Part shown: positions 51,639-59,604 of the stretch, piece after piece
Layout of the letters: each line of letters begins with the position of its first letter
Position numbering within the stretch: the stretch's first letter is position 1
From: an uncultured Eubacteriales bacterium
Lineage (GTDB): Bacteria > Bacillota > Clostridia > Oscillospirales > Oscillospiraceae
Reading direction: 5' to 3'
DNA length: 64,000 bases
Assembly (NCBI GenBank): GCA_900555665.1
Contig: USLX01000001.1
Location: 1-64,000, forward strand
Notes under the pieces: generated by a model
The model's database searches: none
What the model was told of the DNA's origin: nothing
What the model saw: the letters and a program-made list of their open reading frames with translations, nothing else
Program-made: the position numbers and the translations under genes

Positions 51639-52301
51639 ATGAAAAAACTCATCGTTTTCGGCGATTCCATCCTGAAGGGCGTCACCTTCAACGGCACAGG
51701 CTATCATCTCTGCCCCGACCATGACCTGCCGCAGCTGTCCGCGCGCGGCATTGAAATCGAAAACCATACCAAAATGGGCGCCACCATTTCCGACGGCCTG
51801 CGTGCCATGGACAAGAGCCTCCACGCCTGTGACAGCCAGACAACCGTCCTGCTCGGCTACGGCGGCAACGACTGCGATTACGACTGGCAGGCCATCTCCG
51901 AGGCCCCCGAGGCCGAGCACCAGCCCCATACCACGCCGGACAATTTCGTCGAGGGCCTTCGCCGCGCCATCCGCAAGGCGCAGGACGCCGGGGCCATGGT
52001 CGCCGTGGCCTCGCTGGTCCCGCTGGATGCCGAGCGTTATCTGCGCTTCATCAGCAAAAACCGCGACGGAAAAAATATTCTCTCCTGGCTCGGCGACGCG
52101 GCGCACCTCTACCGCTGGCAGGAGTATTATAATGCCCTCACCGTCCAGCTGGCCCGCGCCTTCGGCTGCCGCGTGGTCGACCTGCGGACAGCCTTCCTGC
52201 AGAGCCGCAATTTCCCCGACCTGCTCTGCCCCGACGGCATCCACCCGACCGACACCGGCTATCTCCTCGCCCATAAGACCCTCTCCGCCGCCATGTATTA
52301 A
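51639..52301 (+). CDS. SGNH/GDSL-family hydrolase
   Basis: 220 residues from the ATG at 51639 (AAGGGGGAGCTTATC); the frame opens seven codons earlier. Block I is VFGDSILKG (nucleophile Ser), the block III motif GGND is in LLGYGGNDCDYDW, and block V is DGIHPTDTG (Asp-His). Cytoplasmic, no signal peptide. Family members are esterases or acylhydrolases for sugars or lipids; the substrate is unknown. Confidence 0.9.
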   Translation: MKKLIVFGDSILKGVTFNGTGYHLCPDHDLPQLSARGIEIENHTKMGATISDGLRAMDKSLHACDSQTTVLLGYGGNDCDYDWQAISEAPEAEHQPHTTPDNFVEGLRRAIRKAQDAGAMVAVASLVPLDAERYLRFISKNRDGKNILSWLGDAAHLYRWQEYYNALTVQLARAFGCRVVDLRTAFLQSRNFPDLLCPDGIHPTDTGYLLAHKTLSAAMY

Positions 52302-52311
52302 GCAAAAGGAC

Positions 52312-52345
52312 AAAACCCGGAGCTCCATAAGGAGCTCCGGGTTTT
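52312..52345 (+). terminator. Terminator of the SGNH gene
   Basis: Perfect 15-bp stem AAAACCCGGAGCTCC-ATAA-GGAGCTCCGGGTTTT. Confidence 0.9.
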
Positions 52346-52365
52346 CGTTTTTGAAAGGACTCAGA

Positions 52366-52515
52366 AAGCCTCCCCCGGAGGGGGAGGGGCCCCGGTGCAC
52401 CCACTGGGGCGGAGAGGGCCGGGGCGCACTCAAATCTTCCCGAGCCCCCAAGGCCCCCTCTAAAAGAGGGGGCTGTCAGCCAACGGCTGACTGGGGGAGA
52501 ATCCCCGCTGTACCC
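52366..52515. repeat. Mosaic of palindromic repeat modules (site 7 of 8)
   Basis: GCCTCCCCCGGAGGGGGAGG, GGGGCCCCGG, AGGCCCCCTC-TAAA-GAGGGGGCTG and CAGCCAACGGCTGACTGGGG. Same family as the site at 62.6 kb. Confidence 0.6.
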
Positions 52516-52539
52516 GCCGCGCTGGAAGCCTGCGGGTGA

Positions 52540-53613
52540 TTACTCCACGCAGCTGTGCGCGCGGTATCCGGCGCGCATCGCGTCCCATACAGAGTCAAAC
52601 TGCACCGCATTCTTCTCCGCCGGGCAGCTGCGGCAGGAAGAGACATGGAAGATCTGCGAATGGATGTTGCCGACATAGACCTCCGCCGGTGCGTCGATTG
52701 TCGGATTGATCTGCCCCTGCGTCGCCGTGCGTTCCGTGTCAAAGTGAACCACCGTCCCGTCGCTCGCCGCGTGCACCACGCCCTGCAGATCCGTCCGGAA
52801 GAGCGTCACCTCCGCGTCCAGCAGCCGGCTGAGCGCCGCGTCCGTCGGATGACCGTAGGAATTGCCGGTTCCCACGGAAATTACGCCGTATTCCGGCATC
52901 ACTTCGCGCAGAAATACATACCCGGTCGATCCCGCGCTTCCGTGGTGCCCCACCTTGAGCACCGTCGCGTCCAGCCGCGCCCCGGCTTCCACCAGTTCGT
53001 CCTCCGCCGTGATGCCCATGTCACCGGTGAAAAGAAAGCTTGTCTCGCCATAGTCGATGCGCAGCACGATGGAGTTTTCGTTGTTGTTCCCATAGTCGCG
53101 CAGCGGCCCGAGCACCGTCACCTCCGCGTCCCCGAGCGAAACCGTGTCGCCGGGGGAGGGGACTTCGATTTCCCGTCCCTGCGCCCCGGCGTATTTCACA
53201 AAGTTGGAAAAGGCCTTTGTGGAATATTCCGTCGTACTCGACCAGATGTGCTCCGCCGGGAATTTTGCCAGCACGCCCGCCAGCCCGCCGACGTGATCCT
53301 CGTCGCAGTGCGTGTTTACCACATACGCAAGTGACGTCACGCCGGATTCCTCCAGACTGGCCACAACATAGCTCGCATCGTCCACATTTCCGCCGTCAAT
53401 CAGCATGGCCTCGCCGTCGCAGACAATCAAACTCGCGTCCGCCTGCCCCACGTCCAGAAACCAGACGTCCAGCTCGCCCTCCGGCACGGCCCTGGCCGCG
53501 TCCGGCTGCGCTGTGCCGGATAACGTTTGCCAGAGCAGTACCGCCGCCGCCAGCGCGGCGGCCAGCAAAACCAGGCCCGGCGAGGCCTTCGGTTTACCGC
53601 GCCGCTTCGCCAT
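52540..53613 (-). CDS. ComEC-like MBL hydrolase fused to an Ada-type zinc-binding domain
   Basis: 357 residues. N-terminal basic start and one helix (about 12-30) suggest secretion or anchoring. The MBL domain (about 50-290) has NTHCDEDHVGGL (HxxxDH variant with Cys), LFTGDMG and KVGHHGSAGST, as in the extracellular nuclease-like domain of ComEC. Residues 310-357 (YVGNIHSQIFHVSSCRSCP, YRAHSCVE) match the Ada metal-binding/SxxC module, which recurs in secreted nuclease-like proteins. Likely an extracytoplasmic nuclease or phosphodiesterase; exact substrate unknown. Adjoins a MATE pump gene, which starts downstream of its own promoter. Confidence 0.85.
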   Translation of the reverse strand: MAKRRGKPKASPGLVLLAAALAAAVLLWQTLSGTAQPDAARAVPEGELDVWFLDVGQADASLIVCDGEAMLIDGGNVDDASYVVASLEESGVTSLAYVVNTHCDEDHVGGLAGVLAKFPAEHIWSSTTEYSTKAFSNFVKYAGAQGREIEVPSPGDTVSLGDAEVTVLGPLRDYGNNNENSIVLRIDYGETSFLFTGDMGITAEDELVEAGARLDATVLKVGHHGSAGSTGYVFLREVMPEYGVISVGTGNSYGHPTDAALSRLLDAEVTLFRTDLQGVVHAASDGTVVHFDTERTATQGQINPTIDAPAEVYVGNIHSQIFHVSSCRSCPAEKNAVQFDSVWDAMRAGYRAHSCVE

Positions 53614-54985
53614 CTGCTTCCTCCATCGACCGTTTCACCCGGCCGTAGACCAGATAGGAGATCATTGCCGTCAATGCGTCCGCAATCAGCTGTGCCCAGA
53701 CAATGCCTGTCATCCCGAAAAAGTGGTCAAGCAGGAACAAGATCGGGATATTCATCCCCAGCTGCCGCAGAATCGACAGCCCCAGCGACACGCGCCCTTT
53801 TCCAAGCGCCTGCATGTAGTGCACCATCTGGAAGCTCAAAAACATCACCGCCGGCGCGAAACACCGTGCCCGCAGATACTGCGTCCCCAGCGCCACGGTC
53901 TGCGCATCCCGGATAAACAGCTGCATGATCTGCGGCGCAAATGCCCAGTAAAGCCCGATGCAGACCGCCGCCACGGCCAGTCCGCAGCGCCGCGCTGTCC
54001 GGAAAAAGGCGTACATCCGTTCCCGGTTCCCCGCCGCGTAGTTGTAGGCCACCAGCGGCATCATCGCCAGACAGATGCCGATGCAGGTGTTCAGCGGCAG
54101 CCGCTCGATTTTCAGAATAATCCCCATCGCAGCCAGCTCGATGTCGCCGTGGCGCGAGGCCAGCTTGTTGATGACAATGTTCGAAAGGTCGTAGAGCAGC
54201 AGATTGACCGCCGCCGGCACCCCCACGGAGAAAATTGCCCGCATCGACGTCCGCTCCACGCGCTCAATCCGCCGGGGCAGCGCCAAAACCGTTGCCGACC
54301 GCACCTTCTGATAGACCACCACATAATAGAAAAACGAAATCACGTTCGACAGCAGCGTCGCAAGTCCCGCGCCGAGCACCTCGTTTCCGCGCGGCAGCAG
54401 CAGGAACATAAACAGCGGGTCGAGCGCCACGTTCAAAATACCGCCCAGACTCACGCCGATCCCGGCCTCCCGGGAATAGCCGGTGTTGCGCAGCATCGAG
54501 CTCATCACATTGTTCAGCATCGTCGGAACCGCCCCGATGATCACCACCGGGATGAGATACTGCCGCGCATAGCCGATCGTGTTTTCGCTCGCGCCGAGCA
54601 GACGCAGCAGCGGATCCATAAAGCTCAGGCAGAGCAGAGAAAATACCAGCGCTGTCCCCGCCGTCATCACCAGGCTGACCGACGCCACGCGCCGTGCTTC
54701 CTCCTCCTGCCGCCGCCCGAGCAGCTGCACCACAAGATTGCCGCCGCCCACGCCGAACAGGTTGGAAAGCCCCGTGATCATCAAAAAAACCGTCGCCACC
54801 AGCGACGAGGCCGCAACCATATACGGGTTGTCCGTCAACCCGATGTACCAGGTGTCCGCCAGATTATAAACCAGCACAATCAGCTGACTGATGATCGTCG
54901 GCACCGCCATCACCGTCAGCGCCCGCAATACCGGCACGGACGAAAACAGTTCCTCCTTGCTCGCCTTCTTCCGCAAGCCCCTCAT
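53594..54985 (-). CDS. MATE-family efflux transporter
   Basis: 463 residues from the ATG at 54985. Frame upstream is open but is repeat DNA; the -10 box at 55010-55015 rules out earlier starts. Its own ribosome site is weak (GGGAG too close), so the GTG near residue 18 of this version is an alternative. Twelve helices in two halves; the first half carries PTIISQLIVLVYNLADTWYIG and the GVGGGNLVVQLLGRRQEEEARR loop. Na+/H+-coupled multidrug or metabolite export. The stop overlaps the MBL-Ada start by 20 bp. Confidence 0.88.
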   Translation of the reverse strand: MRGLRKKASKEELFSSVPVLRALTVMAVPTIISQLIVLVYNLADTWYIGLTDNPYMVAASSLVATVFLMITGLSNLFGVGGGNLVVQLLGRRQEEEARRVASVSLVMTAGTALVFSLLCLSFMDPLLRLLGASENTIGYARQYLIPVVIIGAVPTMLNNVMSSMLRNTGYSREAGIGVSLGGILNVALDPLFMFLLLPRGNEVLGAGLATLLSNVISFFYYVVVYQKVRSATVLALPRRIERVERTSMRAIFSVGVPAAVNLLLYDLSNIVINKLASRHGDIELAAMGIILKIERLPLNTCIGICLAMMPLVAYNYAAGNRERMYAFFRTARRCGLAVAAVCIGLYWAFAPQIMQLFIRDAQTVALGTQYLRARCFAPAVMFLSFQMVHYMQALGKGRVSLGLSILRQLGMNIPILFLLDHFFGMTGIVWAQLIADALTAMISYLVYGRVKRSMEEADGEAAR

Positions 54986-55009
54986 CTCCCATTCAGCAAT
55001 TTTCGCCTT

Positions 55010-55015
55010 ATTATA
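55010..55015 (-). promoter_or_regulatory. -10 box of the MATE gene
   Basis: Minus-strand TATAAT in TTGTATAATAAGG, 25 bp before the chosen start; no clear -35 17 bp upstream. Confidence 0.5.
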
Positions 55016-55208
55016 CAACACCCCGTCCCAAAAAGAAACCCCGTGCCCTCCCTCTCTCCCTGTCCGCCGCCGAGAACCGGCAGCGCCTGCCCGCCGGGAG
55101 CCCCATAAAAATCTCCGCCGGAGCACGTTATGATGGAGACAATAATAATACCCCTCCGGGCTGTAGGCTTCCAGGAGGCAGAAGTCCCGTCGCAGCCCGG
55201 GACGCCCG

Positions 55209-55240
55209 AAAAAGCCCCCTCTCCCGAGGGGGCTTTTTTT
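55209..55240. terminator. Terminator beyond larC and hairpin element copy 3
   Basis: AAAAAGCCCCCTC-TCCC-GAGGGGGCTTTTT, symmetric, with T7 on the plus strand. It lies 180 bp past the larC stop, on the far side of element copy 3, like the situation at the dehydrogenase gene. Confidence 0.8.
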
Positions 55241-55277
55241 GATATCCGGAGGCGCCAAAGGCCGCGCCGCTCCACTT

Positions 55278-55440
55278 AAGGTGTATCCGAAAACTCCCAA
55301 AGCGCCCGGACAGCGGGCCTTTTTGCGCTGTGCGGCGTCACTTTTCCTTGAAATACGTCAGTATTCCTGCGGAAAAAGTGTCTTGCACAGCACGAAAATT
55401 CCTCGCTGCCGGTCACATTTTCAGTTTTCAGATACACCTT
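55278..55440 (+). repeat. ~160-bp imperfect-hairpin element, copy 3
   Basis: Ends AAGGTGTATCCGAAAACTC and AGTTTTCAGATACACCTT are inverted repeats. Interior blocks as in copies 1 and 2 (GCGCCCGGACAGCGGGCC, TTTTTGCGCTGTGC, TTTTCCTTGAAATACGTCAG, CCTCGCTGCCGGTCAC). Twenty bp overlap the 3' end of larC and supply its last residues and stop. Confidence 0.8.
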
Positions 55441-56614
55441 GGAAAAGCGCCTCCCGCGCCTCTCGCAGCGAGCAGCCCTTCTCCCGCGCAATCCGCGCCA
55501 GATCCTCAAATTCCGCCTTCTCCCGCGAAACGCCGAAGCCCGCCGCGCCTTTCACGCGCACAGCGCCGAACGCAGTTTCCACGCGCCGCTCCGTCCGCTC
55601 CAGCGTCCACCGGTCACAGACCTTTGCCCGCACACCCAGCGTCGTCGTGTGCCGGAACAGCGCCCGCAGCACCGTCTCCCGCACCGTCTCCCGGCACATG
55701 CAGGTCAAAAGTACGCCCGGCCGGTTTTTCTTCATCCCGATGGCCGTCGTGTATACGTCGACGGCCCCGGCCTCAAACAGCCGCTCCATTGCAAAGCCGA
55801 TCTCCTCCGCCGTCATGTCGTCGAGATTGCAGCAGAGTTCTACAATCGCTTCCGTCCGGGCCTCCGTCCGCCCCAACATCGCGCGGATGCAGTTTGCCGC
55901 CTCAAATTCCTTCGTGCCCATGCCGTAGCCAATCCGTTCCACACAGATCTGCGGCATCGGCCCGAAACGCTTCACGAAATGCCGCAGCAGCGCCGCGCCC
56001 GTCGGCGTGCAGAGCTCCCCACGGATCTCGCCGCCGTAGCAGGGGATTCCCTCGAGCAGCAGTGCCGTCGCCGGGGCCGGCACCGGCAGCAGCCCATGCG
56101 CACAGCGCACCTGGCCGGATCCCACATGGACCGCCGACGCGCAGACCTCGTCCGGCGCGATCTTCTCCATCAGCCAGCAGACGCCCACCACGTCGGCCAG
56201 CGCATCCAGCGTGCCGACCTCATGGAAATGGATCTGGTCGACGGCCGTGCCATGGACGCGGGCTTCCGCCTGCGCGATCGCGTCATAGACCGCCAGCGCA
56301 TTCGCCCGTACCGTCTCCGGGACGTCCAGCGCCCCGAGCTGCTGCCGGATCTCCGCCAGCCCCGTGTGGTGGTGATGGTGGGCGTGGTGCTCTGCTTCGC
56401 CCTCCTCCTCGCCATGGACAAAAACATGCACATGCGTCCCGCGGATCCCGCAGCGCACCGCCGGCTCCGCCGTAATTTGGATTCCCGGCAGCCCCAGCGC
56501 GTTCATCCCGCGCAAAAATGCCTCCCGATCCTCCTCCGGCAGCAGCTCCAGCAGTGCTGCCATCAGCATATCGCCCGCCGCGCCCATTGCGCAGTCCAGA
56601 TAAAGCGTTCTCAT
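55421..56614 (-). CDS. larC: Nickel insertion protein LarC (NPN cofactor)
   Basis: 397 residues in a single frame; in Lactobacillus the gene needs a programmed frameshift to join LarC1 and LarC2. LarC inserts nickel into pyridinium-3,5-bisthiocarboxylate mononucleotide using CTP. Landmarks: LDCAMGAAGDMLMAALLEL, the His-rich GEEEGEAEHHAHHHHHTGL at about 70-85 (metal-binding), VDQIHFHEVGTLDALADVVG, CTPTGAALLRHF, ELCCNLDDMTAEEIGFAMERLFEAGA, and IGMKKNRPGVLLTCMC. Its last residues (QGVSEN) come from repeat element copy 3. Overlaps larB by 4 bp. Confidence 0.95.
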   Translation of the reverse strand: MRTLYLDCAMGAAGDMLMAALLELLPEEDREAFLRGMNALGLPGIQITAEPAVRCGIRGTHVHVFVHGEEEGEAEHHAHHHHHTGLAEIRQQLGALDVPETVRANALAVYDAIAQAEARVHGTAVDQIHFHEVGTLDALADVVGVCWLMEKIAPDEVCASAVHVGSGQVRCAHGLLPVPAPATALLLEGIPCYGGEIRGELCTPTGAALLRHFVKRFGPMPQICVERIGYGMGTKEFEAANCIRAMLGRTEARTEAIVELCCNLDDMTAEEIGFAMERLFEAGAVDVYTTAIGMKKNRPGVLLTCMCRETVRETVLRALFRHTTTLGVRAKVCDRWTLERTERRVETAFGAVRVKGAAGFGVSREKAEFEDLARIAREKGCSLREAREALFQGVSEN

Positions 56615-57366
56615 CTGTTTCCTCCCAAATGGTTGATCCGGTTGGCCAGGAAGCCCGCGCCAAACCCGTTGTCGATGTTCACCACGCTCACGCCGCTTGC
56701 GCAGGAGTTGAGCATTGCCAGCAGCGCTGTCACACCGCCGAAGCTCGCCCCATATCCCACGCTCGTCGGCACCGCGATTACCGGGCAGTCCACCAGCCCG
56801 CCGATCACGCTCGGCAGCGCCCCTTCCATGCCCGCCACGGCCACAATCACCCGTGCAGCCATGAGCTGCTCCGTGTGCGATAGCAGCCGGTGCAGTCCCG
56901 CAACGCCCACGTCGTAGAGCCGCACCACGCGGCTGCCCAGAGCCTCCGCCGTCAGCGCGGCCTCCTCGGCCACCGGAATGTCCGATGTGCCGCCTGTCGC
57001 CACGACCACGGCCCCGTCTCCGTCCGGCTCCGGAATCCGGCCCACAAGGCCGATCCGCGCCTGCGCGTGATAGTCCAGCGCCACGCTTTGCCCAACCGTC
57101 TCCGCCGCCTCCGGCGAAAGGCGTGTGATGAGTACCGGGCTCACGCCCCGCTCCGCCATCCGCGCCGCGATCCCGGCAATCTGCTTCGGCGTCTTGCCCG
57201 CGCCATAGATGACCTCCGCCGCGCCCTGGCGCAGCTTCCGGTGCAAATCGATCTTCGCGTAGCCCAGATCCTCAAACGGCGCCTGCTTCAGCTGCAGCTC
57301 CGCTTCCTCCAAACTGACCGTGCCCTGCCGGACGGCCTCCAGCAGATCCCGAATGCTTCCACTCAT
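56611..57366 (-). CDS. larB: Pyridinium-3,5-biscarboxylate mononucleotide synthase LarB
   Basis: 251 residues from the ATG at 57366, overlapping the larE stop (ATGA). LarB carboxylates nicotinate adenine dinucleotide and cleaves it, the first NPN step. The C-terminal AIR-carboxylase-like half carries VVVATGGTSDIPVAEEAALTAEALG, LYDVGVAGLHRLL, GMEGALPSVIGGLVDCPVIAVPTSVGYGASFGGVTALLAMLNSCASGV. Normal length. Confidence 0.96.
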   Translation of the reverse strand: MSGSIRDLLEAVRQGTVSLEEAELQLKQAPFEDLGYAKIDLHRKLRQGAAEVIYGAGKTPKQIAGIAARMAERGVSPVLITRLSPEAAETVGQSVALDYHAQARIGLVGRIPEPDGDGAVVVATGGTSDIPVAEEAALTAEALGSRVVRLYDVGVAGLHRLLSHTEQLMAARVIVAVAGMEGALPSVIGGLVDCPVIAVPTSVGYGASFGGVTALLAMLNSCASGVSVVNIDNGFGAGFLANRINHLGGNR

Positions 57367-58109
57367 TCCCGTACCTCCAAATCCAGCAAAACTGCCGGGT
57401 AATATTGCCGCAGCTCCGTCAAAATCTCTTCCCGCCGCGCCAGAATCAGCGCCAGCTGCGCCGCCGGCGCCTGAATCCGCGCCGCCCCGGCGAAATACCG
57501 CACGCGAAAATCCGTCAACCCCAGCGAGAACAAAAAGCCCTCCGCCGCCTCCGTCTTTGCCAGCGCTTCCGCCGTGATCCGCTGCCCCGTGGGCACGCGC
57601 GTGGCAAGGCAGGCATAGGCGGGCTTGTCCCAGGTAAAAAGCCCCGCCGCCTTGGAGCGCGCGCGGATCTCCGCCTTCGTCAGTCCGCATTCCCGCAGCG
57701 GCGAGCGAACCTCCAGCTCCCGCAGCGCCCGCATCCCGGGCCGGTCGCCCGCGTCGTCCGAGGCATTCGTGCCGTCGAGCAGCAGACAATATCCGTCCGC
57801 CCGCGCCCGCTGCGTGAGCGTCCCAAAGAGGTTTCGCTTGCAGTGATAGCACCGGTCCGCCGGATTTTCTGCGACTGCCTCATCCGCCAGTGCATCCAGC
57901 TCCAATATCGTCAGCTCCGCACCCACATCGCGGCAGAGCCGCCGCGCGTCCTCCAGCTCAAAGGCCGGCTGGAAGGCCGTCTTGATAAAATACGGCCGCA
58001 CATCCGCGCCGCACTGCTTCGCGCTCCAAAGCAGATACGACGAATCCACGCCCCCCGAAAAGCCCAGTGCCGCCTTCGGATGCCGGGCAAAAAAGTCTGC
58101 CAATTCCAT
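57363..58109 (-). CDS. larE: Pyridinium bisthiocarboxylate sulfur transferase LarE
   Basis: 248 residues (CAGGAGGATTTTC before the ATG). PP-loop SGGVDSSYLLW activates the carboxylate with ATP; the sulfur-donating cysteine lies in PAYACLATRVP (position equivalent to C176 of L. plantarum LarE), and CYHCKRNLF lies upstream. Converts P2CMN to the bisthiocarboxylate, then LarC adds nickel. First gene of larEBC, with its own promoter and leader. Confidence 0.95.
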   Translation of the reverse strand: MELADFFARHPKAALGFSGGVDSSYLLWSAKQCGADVRPYFIKTAFQPAFELEDARRLCRDVGAELTILELDALADEAVAENPADRCYHCKRNLFGTLTQRARADGYCLLLDGTNASDDAGDRPGMRALRELEVRSPLRECGLTKAEIRARSKAAGLFTWDKPAYACLATRVPTGQRITAEALAKTEAAEGFLFSLGLTDFRVRYFAGAARIQAPAAQLALILARREEILTELRQYYPAVLLDLEVRE

Positions 58110-58128
58110 GAAAATCCTCCTGATTTAC

Positions 58129-58169
58129 GAAAAAAGGCATACGATCCCTTCTCTGAGATCGTATGCCTT
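58129..58169 (-). terminator. larE: Leader terminator upstream of larE
   Basis: Minus strand AAGGCATACGATC-10 nt-GATCGTATGCCTT followed by TTTTTT, 19 bp before the larE start. Its place between a structured leader and the first gene makes it a candidate expression platform. Confidence 0.85.
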
Positions 58170-58245
58170 CTGAACATACCATACAAACAGGTTCGTGCCA
58201 GGCGAGGCTTCGGCCCCGTGCGGAGCGGTTCCTCCGCCCCATTCG
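58170..58245 (-). promoter_or_regulatory. Structured leader RNA of larEBC, candidate riboswitch of unassigned class
   Basis: On the minus strand, starting about at the predicted transcript start, three stems in a row: CCCC-GAAT-GGGG, GCGGAG-GAACCG-CTCCGC and GGGGC-CGAA-GCCTC, then CTGGCACGAACCTG and GTATGGTATGTTCAGAAGGC, part of which can pair with the terminator arm (GTATG/CATAC). I cannot match it to a known class; it may sense nickel, a pyridinium cofactor, or be a simple attenuator. Confidence 0.6.
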
Positions 58246-58250
58246 GGGTT

Positions 58251-58280
58251 ATTCTACCACGCATTCGCCCGGCCCGTCAA
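58251..58280 (-). promoter_or_regulatory. Promoter of larEBC
   Basis: Minus strand -35 TTGACG (58275-58280), 18-bp spacer, -10 TAGAAT (58251-58256). It overlaps the last codons of the DUF3842 gene. Confidence 0.7.
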
Positions 58281-58690
58281 GCCTCGTCCAAGGTTTTTTC
58301 CAGCTCCGTGAGCATAGCGTCCATCAGCCGCTGCATCCCGAGCTCCGCCACGCCCACAATAAAGTTCGCGCAGTGGTTCACCGGGATGAGAATGCGCTTG
58401 GCCGCGCTCTGCCCCACGGCGACGGCCATCCGCGGCGTCACCTCGCCAAGCAGCGCATCCGCGATCACGATTCCGACCGGCCCGATGATCACGTCGGCGC
58501 GGCGGCAGCAGACCACCACCGCATTTTCGCCCGTCGCGCCCTCGTCCGCTCCGGCGCGAAGCATCGCGCTCGTCGCCGCCGTGTTCGTCCCGACCGCCGT
58601 AATCGTCACCGCCGGAAACCGCTTGCGTACCGCCGCAACCACCTGTTTTCCAATTCCGCCCCCCTGGGCATCCATCACCAAAATGTTCAT
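58277..58690 (-). CDS. DUF3842 family protein
   Basis: 137 residues from the ATG at 58690 (AAAGGAGCGCGAAG). DUF3842 features: MDAQGGGIGKQVV (Gly-rich, nucleotide-binding-like loop), TAVGTNTAATSAMLRAGADEGATGENAVVV, IIGPVGIVIADALLGEVTPRMAVAVGQS and ILIPVNHCANFIVGV. Function not established. It lies between the importer genes and larE on the same strand, so a link to metal/NPN handling is worth testing. Mildly conserved His-Cys in PVNHCANF. Confidence 0.85.
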   Translation of the reverse strand: MNILVMDAQGGGIGKQVVAAVRKRFPAVTITAVGTNTAATSAMLRAGADEGATGENAVVVCCRRADVIIGPVGIVIADALLGEVTPRMAVAVGQSAAKRILIPVNHCANFIVGVAELGMQRLMDAMLTELEKTLDEA

Positions 58691-58725
58691 CTTCGCGCTC
58701 CTTTTTCCCAAAAACCGCCGCGCGG

Positions 58726-59604
58726 TCAGAGATTTCCGCCCTCCTGCGCGCCGCTGCGCTGCAGGGTGTTGCCGATCGCCGTCACCGAGAGCAGCGTCGC
58801 AATCAAAAATACCCCCGGAATCACCACAACCCACCAGCTGTCCGTCAGCAGCGCTTGCTGCGCCAGCGAGAGCATGCTGCCCCACGACACAATCTCCAGC
58901 GGCAGTCCAAGCCCGAGAAAGCTGAGCGTCGACTCCGCCAAAATCGCCCCGCGCACATTCATGACCACCATGAACAAAATGGCCGGCAGGAAGTTCGGTG
59001 CCAGATGCTCGCGCAGCAGATGGAAAAATCCGCCGCCCATACACCGCGCCGCCAGTACAAACTCGCTGCTCCGCAGCCGCCGCACCTCCGTGCGCACAAC
59101 CTTCGCAATCCCGGTCCAGCTTGTCAGCCCGATCACCAGCGACAAACTCCAGACCGATGCCGCGCCCAAAATCGCCTGCAGCAGCACGATCAGCAGCAGA
59201 TTCGGCACGCTGAGCAAAATTTCCGTCGCCCGCATCAAAAGCGCGTCGAGCCGCCGCCCCGCGCAGCCGCTCAGACTCCCGAGCACCATCGCGATCCCCG
59301 TCGAGATCGCCGTGGCCAGCGCGCCGATCACCAGCGACGCCCGCCCGCCGTACCAGATCATGGCGAACAGGTCGCGCCCCATCGCGTCCGTGCCGAACCA
59401 AAACTCCCGGCAGGGCGCGCGGTTGCAGTTTGCAAGATCCATATAGGTCGGGTCGCGCCGCAAAAACAGCCCGCAGCCCAGACACCCGAGCAGGATGACG
59501 GCCAAAACAATCCCCGCCAAAACCGGCTTGCCCCGCAGCCACGGCGTTTTTTTTGCCTCCGGTGTCCTGACCGGCCGCGGCCCGACAATCTGAAAGTCAT
59601 CCAT
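58726..59604 (-). CDS. ABC importer permease, DppC/OppC/NikC type
   Basis: 292 residues. Five to six membrane helices; FWFGTDAMGRDLFAMIWYGGRASLVIG and the EAA-type loop RCMGGGFFHLLREHLAPNFLPAILFMV match the OppC permease pattern, as does ILAESTLSFLGLGLP. Overlaps the previous permease by 8 bp. With its partners it moves peptides or chelated metal into the cell. Confidence 0.9.
   Translation of the reverse strand: MDDFQIVGPRPVRTPEAKKTPWLRGKPVLAGIVLAVILLGCLGCGLFLRRDPTYMDLANCNRAPCREFWFGTDAMGRDLFAMIWYGGRASLVIGALATAISTGIAMVLGSLSGCAGRRLDALLMRATEILLSVPNLLLIVLLQAILGAASVWSLSLVIGLTSWTGIAKVVRTEVRRLRSSEFVLAARCMGGGFFHLLREHLAPNFLPAILFMVVMNVRGAILAESTLSFLGLGLPLEIVSWGSMLSLAQQALLTDSWWVVVIPGVFLIATLLSVTAIGNTLQRSGAQEGGNL

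Noticed and set aside
58170..58245. NiCo (czcD) or TPP riboswitch identity for the larE leader
   Set aside because: GAACCTG resembles a TPP element and nickel sensing would fit the genes, but the rest of the conserved sequences of either class cannot be found, so I leave the class open.
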